Below, one piece after another: positions 8,436-16,374 of a stretch of DNA of 64,000 nucleotides. Made by a program: the position numbers and the translations under genes. The stretch lies in the NCBI RefSeq assembly GCF_000708265.2, contig NZ_JCKI01000003.1, forward strand, positions 574,044 to 638,043, read 5' to 3'. Source of the DNA: Pedobacter sp. R20-19 (GTDB lineage: Bacteria; Bacteroidota; Bacteroidia; Sphingobacteriales; Sphingobacteriaceae). Below the pieces are notes generated by a model. That model worked only from the letters and a program-made list of their open reading frames with translations. It did not search any database and was not told where the DNA came from. Positions within the stretch are counted from its first letter, which is position 1. The number at the start of each line of letters is the position of its first letter.

Positions 8436-9164
8436 TTAATGATTCATCCCCTCTATCAATGGATTGATCAAAGCGTGTATTTTTTTACTGTCCCCTACCG
8501 GAACTTCAAATTGATTTTTTTCCATCGCTGCAAACAACTCATCCGCTACCTCAGATGGAGGAATACCATTGGCACCACCAATCTCTGCAGAAAATTCAGT
8601 GTTAACCAAAGGAGGATAAAGCTCATACACGTTAAGTTGCGCAGTTTCGGAAAATGTATCTCTAAGGCCTTGTGTATAATTGTGCAATGCAGCCTTACTT
8701 GCAGAATAAGTAGGCAAGTATTTATTCGACCTAAAAACAGTTATGGAAGAAACATTCATAATTGCTGCATCATCCTGTTGCAAAAGTAATGGTAAAGTTA
8801 GGGCCGTAAAATCTACAGTACTGATGTAGTTGGTATTAATTTCCTGATAGGCCTTTTCAGCAGCATGATTGTTTTGGTCACTCAAATCATTCATAAAGGC
8901 AGCACCAGCGTTATTTATAACGATGTTTAAATCAGGATGATTGTTTTTTAATTCTGCTGCAATGCGGTTCCGGTCTGCCTGTATAGACAAATCTCCCTGT
9001 ATCGCCACTGCATTATTTAATTCTCTCAAAGCACTTAGAAGACGTTCCTCACTTCTACCATTGATGATGATCTTATTACCTGCTTCATTAAATTTTTTAG
9101 CGATGGCTAAGCCAATTCCAGCACTTCCGCCGCTAATAAATATGGTATTTCCTGTTGTTTTCAT
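8436..9164 (-). CDS. Short-chain dehydrogenase/reductase (DltE-like), second paralogue
   Basis: The 242-residue SDR enzyme has SGGSAGIG at 11-18, NNAG at 84-87, catalytic serine around 139-140 and Y153/K157 (YSASK). It is the first gene of the minus-strand oxidoreductase operon. A -7 element (TATATTTG) lies at 9211-9218, followed at once by a perfect palindrome that would cover the transcription start. The substrate is unknown. Control by the divergent HxlR protein is inferred from the arrangement. Confidence 0.88.
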   Translation of the reverse strand: MKTTGNTIFISGGSAGIGLAIAKKFNEAGNKIIINGRSEERLLSALRELNNAVAIQGDLSIQADRNRIAAELKNNHPDLNIVINNAGAAFMNDLSDQNNHAAEKAYQEINTNYISTVDFTALTLPLLLQQDDAAIMNVSSITVFRSNKYLPTYSASKAALHNYTQGLRDTFSETAQLNVYELYPPLVNTEFSAEIGGANGIPPSEVADELFAAMEKNQFEVPVGDSKKIHALINPLIEGMNH

Positions 9165-9191
9165 GATATTGATAATTTAATTATGTAAATT

Positions 9192-9210
9192 TACTTGCAT
9201 TTTGCAAGTA
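9192..9210. promoter_or_regulatory. Palindromic operator in the SDR/HxlR divergent promoter
   Basis: TACTTGCA-TTT-TGCAAGTA is a perfect 8+3+8 palindrome. It directly abuts the minus-strand -7 element at 9211-9218, so a bound dimer would block the oxidoreductase operon at its start site. HxlR proteins bind such short inverted repeats; binding here is inferred. Confidence 0.65.
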
Positions 9211-9218
9211 CAAATATA
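9211..9218 (-). promoter_or_regulatory. -7 element of the oxidoreductase operon
   Basis: Minus-strand TATATTTG fits TAnnTTTG exactly and lies 47 bases upstream of the first SDR start codon, next to the palindromic operator. Confidence 0.55.
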
Positions 9219-9228
9219 TAAACAACTT

Positions 9229-9242
9229 TCAATTTGCAAGTG
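9229..9242 (+). promoter_or_regulatory. hxlR-side -7-like element overlapping an operator half-site
   Basis: TCAATTTG (one mismatch to TAnnTTTG) runs into TTGCAAGTG, the same half-site as in the palindrome at 9192-9210. This suggests the regulator also controls its own gene, which starts 18 bases later. Confidence 0.45.
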
Positions 9243-9259
9243 ATTTTATTAAATATTTT

Positions 9260-9670
9260 ATGATAGAGATAAAAAAGAGGTCTGAATGCCCCATCAGTTG
9301 CTCACTGGATATCTGGGGAGACAAATGGTCATTGCTGATCATTAGAGATTTAATGCATGCTAAACAATGCACCTATGGTGATTTCCTAAAATCTGAAGAA
9401 AAAATTGCGACAAATATCCTGGCAGCCAGGTTACAGATGTTGGAAACCAATGGAGTAATTACCAAACAAGATCATCCCGAAAGCAAGGCAAAAGTATTAT
9501 ACAAGCTTACTCAAAAAGGTATAGACCTGCTTCCAATCATGGTAGAGATAAATTTATGGGCAGATAAATATTTCACCCTACCTTCAGAAAGAAAAGAAAT
9601 GATTGATGAAGTAAAAAAAGATAAGGAAGCATTTATTAAGGAGAAAATTAAGGAGTTAAGTCTTTCTTAA
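9260..9670 (+). CDS. HxlR-family winged-helix transcriptional regulator
   Basis: This 136-residue regulator has the HxlR hallmark near the N-terminus: CPISCSLDIWGDKWSLLIIRDL (10-31), followed by the recognition region with FLKSEEKIATNILAARLQMLETNGVI. C10, C14 and C37 lie in or near the region where redox-sensing members of the family (for example HypR and YodB) sense disulfide or quinone/aldehyde stress. It is divergent from three NAD(P)H oxidoreductase genes and most likely controls them and itself through the TTGCAAGT sites between them. The C-terminus is lysine- and glutamate-rich. Confidence 0.9.
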   Translation: MIEIKKRSECPISCSLDIWGDKWSLLIIRDLMHAKQCTYGDFLKSEEKIATNILAARLQMLETNGVITKQDHPESKAKVLYKLTQKGIDLLPIMVEINLWADKYFTLPSERKEMIDEVKKDKEAFIKEKIKELSLS

Positions 9671-9701
9671 TTTTAATGTTTAAAAATTAACCATTATGAT
9701 G

Positions 9702-10334
9702 CTATTTCCCAAAAACCTTGTTAATAGCTTCTGTTTTATTATCTACTTGTAGTTTTTGGTACATGTTGTAAATGTGGCGCTTAAGGGTATTGATGGAAAT
9801 GCCCAATTGATCTGCTGCTTCCTTATAAAAAAGCCCTTGAGAAAGCAGCTCTAAAATTTCTTTTTCCCTTGGGGTAATCGTTAGCGCGGCTGCATTTTTA
9901 TTTTCTTTTTGTTGGAAACGTTGCACCAGTTTGCGTGCAATATCAGGACTCATTGGGCTGCCACCATCGTGCACCTCAAGAATAGATTGCAATAAAAACT
10001 CAGGCTTGCTCCTTTTCAGAATATAAGATGATGCACCATATTCCAAAGCCTGAAACACTTTTTCATCCTCATCGTATATCGTGCATACTAAAAACTCTGT
10101 ACGCGGGCAGGTAGGTTTTAATTGCTTTATACAGTCTATGCCGCTCATTCCCGGCAGTCCAATATCCATCAGTACTACGTCTGGCTGCAGCTCCGGGATC
10201 CCTTTCAGTGCATCTTCCCCATTTCCAAATACACCGGTGCATAAGTAGCTCTCTTCCATTGCTATAATAGATTGCAACATTTCCCTAATAGATGCATGGT
10301 CCTCTACAATAGCTATAGTAATTAATCTTTTCAT
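9702..10334 (-). CDS. NarL/FixJ-family response regulator
   Basis: The 210-residue cytoplasmic protein has an N-terminal receiver domain (E11-D12, phospho-acceptor D57 in LMDIGLPGMSG, T85, K107) and a C-terminal LuxR-type helix-turn-helix (about 147-207, TPREKEILELLSQG...LGISINTLKRHIYNM). It starts three bases after the stop codon of the sensor kinase gene and is clearly its partner. Targets are unknown. The gene converges on hxlR. Confidence 0.95.
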   Translation of the reverse strand: MKRLITIAIVEDHASIREMLQSIIAMEESYLCTGVFGNGEDALKGIPELQPDVVLMDIGLPGMSGIDCIKQLKPTCPRTEFLVCTIYDEDEKVFQALEYGASSYILKRSKPEFLLQSILEVHDGGSPMSPDIARKLVQRFQQKENKNAAALTITPREKEILELLSQGLFYKEAADQLGISINTLKRHIYNMYQKLQVDNKTEAINKVFGK

Positions 10335-10337
10335 TGC

Positions 10338-12317
10338 TTAGGTTTTTAAAAAGTAAGTAACGGTAATACCTGTTCCCCCACCAGGATTATTTACCCAAAT
10401 AATAGTGCCGCCAATGGTTTGCATATTTGCATTCATATTACGCAGGCCATTGCCCAAAACAATTTCTTCTTTTTTCTCAGTCATCCCTTTTCCATTGTCC
10501 GCCAGGTGTAGGCTTAACTGGTTTGTATTAGTAATGGTTACTTGAAGGGTTACGGCCGTGGCCTCAGCATGTTTTACTATATTATGAAGCGCCTCCTTTA
10601 CAGTAAGAAAAAGATTTCGGCGTACACTGCCATCCAAATTATGTTCGGCAATGGGTTGGGGTAAGTGCATAGTAAAGTGAATACCTGCTTCATTCATAAA
10701 CTCCGCTGCAAACTTGCGTATGTAGGCCAGCAGACTTTGAAGCGTGTCATTATTATTATTCAATGTCCATACAATCTGGTTCATTTGATCGATCAACTGC
10801 GCAGAGTTATCAGCTATAATGCTGATCTCCCTTGTATCCAATTGAGGATGTTTTCTTTTCAACAATTCGGTACTCAGCGCTATAGAAGTAAGAGATGCGC
10901 CCAAGTCGTCATGCAGTTCTTGAGCAATGCGGGTGCGTTCTACGAGTTGCATTTCTAGTACAGCTTTGCTTTGTTTCCATTGCTGCTCCTTTTCCAGCAG
11001 CTCAAAACGGTTTTTCTCTATTTGTATTTTTCTACGATAGCTTATCAAAAAACCGGTTCCCGCCAAGGCAAGCAAACCAGCGCTCAATATCAAAATGGTG
11101 ATGGTATTGCTTTTCCGGGTCAGTTCTAGGTTTTTGCTAAGCAATACGTTTTCCTGCATCACTTTCTTGCGCTCGATTTCATATTTTTCAAGGTCTTTAT
11201 TTATTTCCTGCTTGCGCAGTTCGCCCGCAAGTCGGTAAGCCTGCTCTACACAAACTTTTGCCAATTCCGTATTGCCTGTCATTTTAAGTATTTTGTAATA
11301 CCCATCAAAAACATTCTTTCTCAACGAAAGCGGTAGCAGGTTTTCATCTAAAAGTTGTCGCATCGGAACGCCCTTTTTCAATATATTCGCCGCATACGCC
11401 GTATCATTAGCGTGGTCGGCTATTTCCATCATCTGCGTTAAAGTTTCAAAATGCCTGGGGGTATTAATATTCGTATCCGATTTTAACATGTGTTCGGAAA
11501 TAACCTTTGCACTATCATAATTTTTGGTGCTTTTATACATAGCCACCATAAGCGAGTTTACAAGATATTCCTTTGTTTTATCACTATAATCCCGTTGCAA
11601 TGCCTGCGCACTCCTGGCAGTAATACGAAAATTAACGGTATCGTTTGCCTGGTAATAGGCGTTGCTCATCGTTTGATAAGCCCCAATCATCCTGGCGGTA
11701 TCCTTTAACGGCGCGTAGTGGTTTAAAAACTTACCCGCATTTTCCACGGCGAGTTTATAGTTACCCAACTGCGTATGTAAAACAGCCAGGTTATTATAAA
11801 GCGGAAAATTTTTTAAACTGTCCGGGGCTTTGTCCTGCTGTAAGTATTGTAGTGCCGTTGTACTTGCATCAGCAGCTTCGTTCAGTTTGCCAGCTACGCT
11901 GTAAGCTACTGCCCTTGAGGCATACAGGTCACTATACGTATTAGGGTCGTTTATTTTTTTTGCCAATACGATAGATGCATCTGAAAGGGCTATTGCATGG
12001 CTAAAATCATTCTTGTAAATGCTGTAGTAAAACACCAGCATGCGGTAACTTTTTACCTGTGCTACCTCATCTTTTTGCGATTTGGCAGCAGCAAGTGCCT
12101 TTTCATAAAGCGGAATAGCACCTGCAGGGTCGGCTTTTGCCTTGTTAATGGCTGCATTAATCAGCGGCTTTAATGAAACGCTTACACTCCGTTTGTAAAA
12201 AGCAATATTGCTAGAGGATTGATCTTGTCTGCAGGCACCTAAGAGGATCATTGCAAGCAACAATAAGGATAGGCCTGAAAGCACCCGGCAACAAGAATAT
12301 TTTCTACATAATCGCAT
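10338..12317 (-). CDS. TPR-containing sensor histidine kinase, HisKA_3 (NarX/DesK) type, predicted lipoprotein N-terminus
   Basis: The protein has 659 residues. Residues 1-29 form a signal sequence with lipobox LLGAC (C29). Residues about 55-375 are helical tetratricopeptide-like repeats, placed in the periplasm by the following transmembrane helix at 405-427. A coiled-coil linker leads to the dimerisation/phosphoacceptor helix with H469 in ELHDDLGASL. The ATPase domain shows the N-box EALHN (575-579), DNGKG (607-611) and GNGLRNM (622-628). The signal may be sensed by the TPR part. A candidate -7 element lies at 12356-12363. The first gene in the other direction encodes a small secreted protein that could be a target or ligand; this is speculation. 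Confidence 0.93.
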   Translation of the reverse strand: MRLCRKYSCCRVLSGLSLLLLAMILLGACRQDQSSSNIAFYKRSVSVSLKPLINAAINKAKADPAGAIPLYEKALAAAKSQKDEVAQVKSYRMLVFYYSIYKNDFSHAIALSDASIVLAKKINDPNTYSDLYASRAVAYSVAGKLNEAADASTTALQYLQQDKAPDSLKNFPLYNNLAVLHTQLGNYKLAVENAGKFLNHYAPLKDTARMIGAYQTMSNAYYQANDTVNFRITARSAQALQRDYSDKTKEYLVNSLMVAMYKSTKNYDSAKVISEHMLKSDTNINTPRHFETLTQMMEIADHANDTAYAANILKKGVPMRQLLDENLLPLSLRKNVFDGYYKILKMTGNTELAKVCVEQAYRLAGELRKQEINKDLEKYEIERKKVMQENVLLSKNLELTRKSNTITILILSAGLLALAGTGFLISYRRKIQIEKNRFELLEKEQQWKQSKAVLEMQLVERTRIAQELHDDLGASLTSIALSTELLKRKHPQLDTREISIIADNSAQLIDQMNQIVWTLNNNNDTLQSLLAYIRKFAAEFMNEAGIHFTMHLPQPIAEHNLDGSVRRNLFLTVKEALHNIVKHAEATAVTLQVTITNTNQLSLHLADNGKGMTEKKEEIVLGNGLRNMNANMQTIGGTIIWVNNPGGGTGITVTYFLKT

Positions 12318-12355
12318 ATATGTTTACAATGCTACATTAAATATCCGTAGCCCTA

Positions 12356-12363
12356 CAAAGGTA
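12356..12363 (-). promoter_or_regulatory. -7 element of the kinase/regulator operon
   Basis: Minus-strand TACCTTTG fits TAnnTTTG, 39 bases upstream of the kinase ATG. Confidence 0.5.
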
Positions 12364-12479
12364 AACAAATGCAGCTACCCGTAAACTCATACAAATGTGT
12401 GATGGCACACCATTACAGCATGCCCATTTCGTGCGGTAAGTGTTAGATAATTAAAACCAAGATTGATACAAAAGTGTTA

Positions 12480-12510
12480 TTGTAGGCCTTACAGATATGG
12501 AGCATCTTTG
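12480..12510 (+). promoter_or_regulatory. Promoter of the small secreted protein gene
   Basis: A TTG at 12480-12482 and CATCTTTG at 12503-12510 are 20 bases apart, close to the Bacteroidota -33/-7 arrangement (one mismatch in the -7 box). The start codon follows 32 bases later. Confidence 0.45.
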
Positions 12511-12542
12511 ATTTAATTTAACAATTTAAAACTTAAAAAACA

Positions 12543-12986
12543 ATGAAAAAATTACTCAGCATCACTACTATAGTATGCGCAATATTGATCAGCTTCAGCG
12601 CCGCCGCGCAGCAGACCGAAATGGGAAAATATTGTAAAACTTTCAGAGGCGAGGAAGGTCTGATCGTTACTACCGCACGCTATGGCCCCGACAAAAATAA
12701 CGAAGTACTCATAGGGGTTTATGATATTGACCATTCCTGGGCAGGAAAAATATTTAAAGCCAAGGTAGAGAACTATAATGGTAAGGCAGATTATGAAATT
12801 ACTTACAAAGGAAAAGCGTATATTATCATGACTTTGAGGAACAACAACTACGAAATATACCTTCCTAAAGAAAATAATATGCAAAAATCACCGATGTATA
12901 TCACTTATGCAAAAGACCTGTCTGATAATTGCACCCCTACCAAGTTTTTGCAAGAATATAAAGAACAGCAAAAAAGCAAGAAATAA
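12543..12986 (+). CDS. Small secreted protein of unknown function
   Basis: The 147-residue protein starts with a clear signal peptide (KKLLSITTIVCAILISFSAAAQ, cleavage near 22-23). The mature part has two cysteines (C31 in MGKYCKTF, and one in DNCTPTKF about 100 residues later) that could form a disulfide. It also has alternating short beta-prone segments and a lysine/glutamine-rich end. I recognise no family. It is divergent from the TPR sensor kinase with 225 bases between them, so regulation by that two-component system is possible. Confidence 0.75.
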   Translation: MKKLLSITTIVCAILISFSAAAQQTEMGKYCKTFRGEEGLIVTTARYGPDKNNEVLIGVYDIDHSWAGKIFKAKVENYNGKADYEITYKGKAYIIMTLRNNNYEIYLPKENNMQKSPMYITYAKDLSDNCTPTKFLQEYKEQQKSKK

Positions 12987-13025
12987 GAAAGACAAATGTA
13001 AGCTGTAAAACCTTATTCAGCAACA

Positions 13026-13130
13026 AGAGGCTGTCTCATAAACACGAAATGTCATCCTGAGCCTGTCGAAGGACTTGTAAAAAAGCCGTTTATGGTGTTT
13101 CGACAACTTGTTCATTTATGAGACAGCCCT
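13026..13130. mobile_element. MITE-like foldback element (about 100 bp)
   Basis: Terminal inverted repeats GGCTGTCTCATAAA (13029-13042) and TTTATGAGACAGCC (13115-13128) are perfect over 14 bp. Between them lies a copy of the CCTGTCGAAGGACTT repeat. GGCTGTCTCA is a common type of IS terminal repeat, so this looks like a non-autonomous derivative. No open reading frame of a transposase and no clear target duplication are visible. Confidence 0.6.
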
Positions 13131-13420
13131 TTACAAAATCAAATGTGATGAAAATAAAGTTTTAACCATCCGCGTCATTTTGTTAGGCAGAGGGATCAAT
13201 TCATCAATACTGAGCAAAGGGAATAACGAAATAAAATCCAAGTGGCGATTGATAAAGGCGGCCAAAAGAGTTAGGATAATGGTATTTTAAAACGCAGAGT
13301 TTCAAACTACGCCAACCAAATATCCAGAGTGCCAAATTAACAACGCATAATGCCAATACAATTGCCTTTACAACATGTAAGCAACAACATAAACTTTTAA
13401 ATACTATAGCCCCACCAATC

Positions 13421-13954
13421 ATGTTTTCCTATCACAATTTTGTTTATAATAATGGTTCCTATCTTTTAAAAAGCAAAAAAACAGGAGTGGTCATACTAGG
13501 TGCGTTTTTTATTTTATTCGGTGTGCTATTTTTTACTTTGATTTTTAAAAGCCCAATCGGAGCCTTTTTAGGCGGTACAGCCTTCTTCCTATTTGGATTC
13601 TTTTGTATCGCTGCAGCCTTTACAAAACTCATTTTCAATAAAACAGCGCAAACTATTGAAAGAACTGGAATCTTAAGCTATTTAAATAAACATTATCATT
13701 TCAATGACTTTATCAGAATCGAAACCGTAAGGATCTATACCAATTTTATTTACACCAGAACCGCAGTCAACTTAAGGTTCAAAAATCCGGAATCGCCTGA
13801 CAAATCCGATTTGTTAACCATAGCATCCCTTCGAACCAGCAAACAGGTTGAACAGTTCATACATGAATTTCATCAAATTACAGGTTTAAACAATGAGGAG
13901 CTTAAACAAAATGGGCAGTCTTTATCACTAGAAAGGAATGAGTCAGAAAAATGA
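13421..13954 (+). CDS. Predicted inner-membrane protein, unknown function
   Basis: The 177-residue protein has two adjacent hydrophobic segments (about 23-43, GVVILGAFFILFGVLFFTLIF; and about 48-73) joined by a tight glycine-rich turn. A basic cytoplasmic or periplasmic domain of about 100 residues follows with regular hydrophobic spacing. This is a PH-like or DUF-type two-TM layout, but I do not recognise the family. The first ATG after the AT-rich leader is used. It stands alone: the gene after it is on the opposite strand, with a bidirectional terminator between. Confidence 0.6.
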   Translation: MFSYHNFVYNNGSYLLKSKKTGVVILGAFFILFGVLFFTLIFKSPIGAFLGGTAFFLFGFFCIAAAFTKLIFNKTAQTIERTGILSYLNKHYHFNDFIRIETVRIYTNFIYTRTAVNLRFKNPESPDKSDLLTIASLRTSKQVEQFIHEFHQITGLNNEELKQNGQSLSLERNESEK

Positions 13955-14084
13955 TACGCTTGAATAAAATGCTTTAGCATCTTTGCAAATAAAGGATCTC
14001 AAACAATCTGGTTAGTTAAATAGCTGAACAATCTACCTGATCAACAAGAAATTACAAGACAATAAAAAAGAGCACAACTATTAA

Positions 14085-14124
14085 AAATTATGCCTTGTTC
14101 CTGATCCGTAACAAGGCATAATTT
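14085..14124. terminator. Bidirectional hairpin terminator
   Basis: AAATTATGCCTTGTT and AACAAGGCATAATTT form a perfect 15-bp stem with a 10-base loop between two convergent genes. A and T tracts on both sides make it usable on either strand. Confidence 0.7.
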
Positions 14125-14193
14125 AACTATTCTATAATCCAAATCTTTGAAAATTAAACCTTAACAAAGAACCTACTTTTTTGTACTACTCAC

Positions 14194-15030
14194 CTAAAGC
14201 CTGAAAGACAGTCCGAGAAAATAACTTTTCATGGCATCATGCTGGATTCCATAGTTTAGTCCACCATCTAGCTTAACATCCTTTGCAATTTCGACCTGCA
14301 AGGCGGCATTTAAAAAATTACCCCAATGATTGTGGGAGAAATCATATCTATAATAAGTCTCTGCAATTCCGGTAACGCGATCCATAAGGCTATGTCCGAT
14401 AGTAAAAGACTGAAGGATTTCTGTATGCAATCCCGCACCTTCAGTATCCTGTAACCTGTCCACCTCCATCTGCATGCCCACATTCCATTCGCTCGGAAGT
14501 TTCAGAGACATAGGTATAATAAGCCCTCCTTCGTAGCGGTTCTCTTCTTCCACATGCGAAGTCGGAAATTTAAGATAAGGTATTACCGCTATAGCAAAAT
14601 TCCCCTTATCATTTCCTAATATATTCTGTTTAATGCGTAAGGTCAAGTCTCCAAATCCATGAGAACGTTCTATCGTTCCATCCTCTATTGATTTTTCCCT
14701 TTGATATACAAAGCTTTGAACCACAAGCTGGATAGCTGTTGAACGGGTAAGTCCTAATTTCAGGTTAGCCTGATTAAAAAGATAAGTATTGGTCTGAGCG
14801 TTTTCTCCCGGCTCTCTTTCAAGCCTGAAAAGATCACTTTCATACTGAAAATGGCCAGCATCTAAGGTGATCGGAGACTCTGTAACATCAGGTCTTTCGG
14901 TTTCCATCTCCCTTAGTTCAACTTTTGGAACCGGATGAAATAGATTGTAGGATATGCTTTTCTTCTCCTGAGCCCAGAGTTTTAAAGTTAAAAAAAGCAT
15001 GAAACATGTTAGAAAGTATAGTTTTTTCAT
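14194..15030 (-). CDS. Outer-membrane channel-like protein (phenol MetA-pathway type)
   Basis: The 278-residue protein has a signal peptide (MKKLYFLTCFMLFLTLKLWAQ). The motif TERPDVTESPITLDAGHFQYESDL comes soon after it and is typical of the 'transporter / putative MetA-pathway of phenol degradation' outer-membrane beta-barrel family. Alternating amphipathic strands follow, and the protein ends in an aromatic-rich strand (YFLGLSFRL), as barrels do. Such proteins are probably outer-membrane pores; no substrate is known. The gene is monocistronic here. Confidence 0.75.
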   Translation of the reverse strand: MKKLYFLTCFMLFLTLKLWAQEKKSISYNLFHPVPKVELREMETERPDVTESPITLDAGHFQYESDLFRLEREPGENAQTNTYLFNQANLKLGLTRSTAIQLVVQSFVYQREKSIEDGTIERSHGFGDLTLRIKQNILGNDKGNFAIAVIPYLKFPTSHVEEENRYEGGLIIPMSLKLPSEWNVGMQMEVDRLQDTEGAGLHTEILQSFTIGHSLMDRVTGIAETYYRYDFSHNHWGNFLNAALQVEIAKDVKLDGGLNYGIQHDAMKSYFLGLSFRL

Positions 15031-15153
15031 TCGGTAATATCTTAGCCCTAGAACAAAAAAAATAGGTCAAAGTTTCCAGGCATAGAAAAATATTGAGCAA
15101 TAGTAAACTTTAATATCTGGTTGATGTTATCGCTAGCCAGCGCACTCTATAAA

Positions 15154-15188
15154 TAAAAAAAGGTTCAAATTTTAGAAATGAACCTTTT
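15154..15188 (-). terminator. Hairpin terminator
   Basis: AAAAGGTTCA and TGAACCTTTT form a 10-bp stem flanked by an A run on the plus strand, so it would stop minus-strand transcription from the frameshifted gene upstream. Confidence 0.6.
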
Positions 15189-15242
15189 AAATTAGGGTTG
15201 GTAAGCATACTCATTAGAATAAATTTATCGGTGGTAACAACT

Positions 15243-15528
15243 TTATGCATATATTCTTATGTTTTTATTTCCGACATGTTCTTTGGGGATACTTTTAAAA
15301 ATCTCCATCACCCTTTTATTAAGTCGATTGAACAGATCCCCATCCGTATATCGGAGGTAAAAAGACCGCTCTGAAATAAGCTGCCGTACGGCTAGCCGCT
15401 CCAAAATCTCAACTGCTTTTCTTGCTTTCTCAGAAAGCTGATAAGACTTCAGTTGCTGTCGCACCACTTTTGTTTTTCCACGGTTATAACAAAACAAGGT
15501 CGCCCAGTTTACCTGAAAAACTGATCAT
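15243..15528 (-). pseudogene. Frameshifted small gene (unknown family)
   Basis: Read on the minus strand, an ATG at 15526-15528 opens MISFSGKLGDLVLL and hits a stop at once. One base out of frame, the reading continues as YNRGKTKVVRQQLKSYQL...NIRIYA to 15243. Removing one base near 15495-15500 (in a T-rich TTTTGTTA context) would give a continuous protein of about 95 residues with GDLVLYNRGKTKVVRQ, which reads naturally. The alternative is an in-frame TTG start giving 84 residues. I know no function. It may be a recent frameshift or a sequence error. Confidence 0.5.
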
Positions 15529-16080
15529 TCCATTTAATGTTGCCATAATAATTATTATATTAGCGTATTCAAGGGAATGATCAATTAAATATAGCATTTT
15601 CCATTTGTCAAAAATTGACTTCTTCACTCCACCTCCACCCCACGTCAATTCCACCTCTACCCCACCTTTAACCCACCTATGCTTAGCTCTTGCTTCGTAT
15701 AGGAGATCATATTGTTTGATGTGCTACTTTATTTTTAGCAACAAGTGAAGAAGCTGCCAGGATCCTGTGCAATACCATCCTTTAGCCAAAGGCTAAACAA
15801 ATACGAACAAAAGATAAATAAGACTTAAATCTTTCTCAAGCAGATCTTTAAAAATTGATGCAGCAATTTGAAAGGAGATGGATTTTGAAATCATCATCAC
15901 CAGTCTGATTTCTGAATACCCGCCATCATATTTTTAAGTCAGACTTAAGTTTTCAGCCCATGAGTAAATAGATCCTGAATAAGTCGTTTATTTTTTAGAA
16001 GATTTAAATAAATTGGAGTCCGATGTCGAACACAATCAATTGATGAAATAACCGAATAAGTATTTTAAGATCAAACTGTT
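15529..16080. other. Intergenic region without recognisable genes
   Basis: AT-rich sequence with no convincing reading frame. A C-rich stretch with repeated CCACC (15628-15680) and a small foldback TTTAGCC-AAA-GGCTAAA near 15782 are the only patterns seen. Confidence 0.5.
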
Positions 16081-16114
16081 AAAAAAAAAGGTCTCAACAT
16101 ATGTCAAGACCTTT
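16081..16114 (-). terminator. Terminator of tRNA-His
   Basis: AAAGGTCT (16087-16094) pairs with AGACCTTT (16107-16114), with nine A's on the plus strand giving a U tract at the 3' end of the minus-strand transcript. It follows the tRNA by ten bases. Confidence 0.8.
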
Positions 16115-16124
16115 CAAAATTCTG

Positions 16125-16199
16125 GGTGGCTGATGGGGCTCGAACCCACGACCCTCGGCACCACAAACCAATACTCTAACCAACTGAGCTACAACCACC
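16125..16199 (-). tRNA. tRNA-His (GTG)
   Basis: Read on the minus strand the cloverleaf is complete: acceptor stem GTGGTTG/CAGCCAC with an extra 5' G facing the discriminator C (the G-1:C73 pair specific for tRNA-His), D arm GCTCAGTTGGTTAGAGT, anticodon loop TTGTGGT with anticodon GTG, and T arm with GGTTCGAGC. CCA is not encoded. Confidence 0.97.
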
Positions 16200-16358
16200 G
16201 TATTTTTTAGTGTCACAAAAGTACGATTTTTACTATTCCCTGCAAATATTTTTGTCAAAGAATTAACGACAAATTTTTAATTGCTTAAAATTCAATTATT
16301 TGAAATGAAAATAATTTATCACTTCAACATAAAATCCACAGTTTTAAACCTAAAAACA

Positions 16359-16366
16359 TAACTTTA
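16359..16366 (+). promoter_or_regulatory. -7-like element of rnhA
   Basis: TAACTTTA (one mismatch to TAnnTTTG) lies nine bases before the rnhA ATG, implying an almost leaderless transcript. Confidence 0.4.
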
Positions 16367-16374
16367 CCCTGTTT

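Noticed and set aside
13108..13422. Small open frames on either strand around 13.1-13.4 kb
   Set aside because: The plus-strand frame begins inside the MITE-like element and the minus-strand frame only overlaps the leader of the next gene. Neither has a recognisable family or start context.
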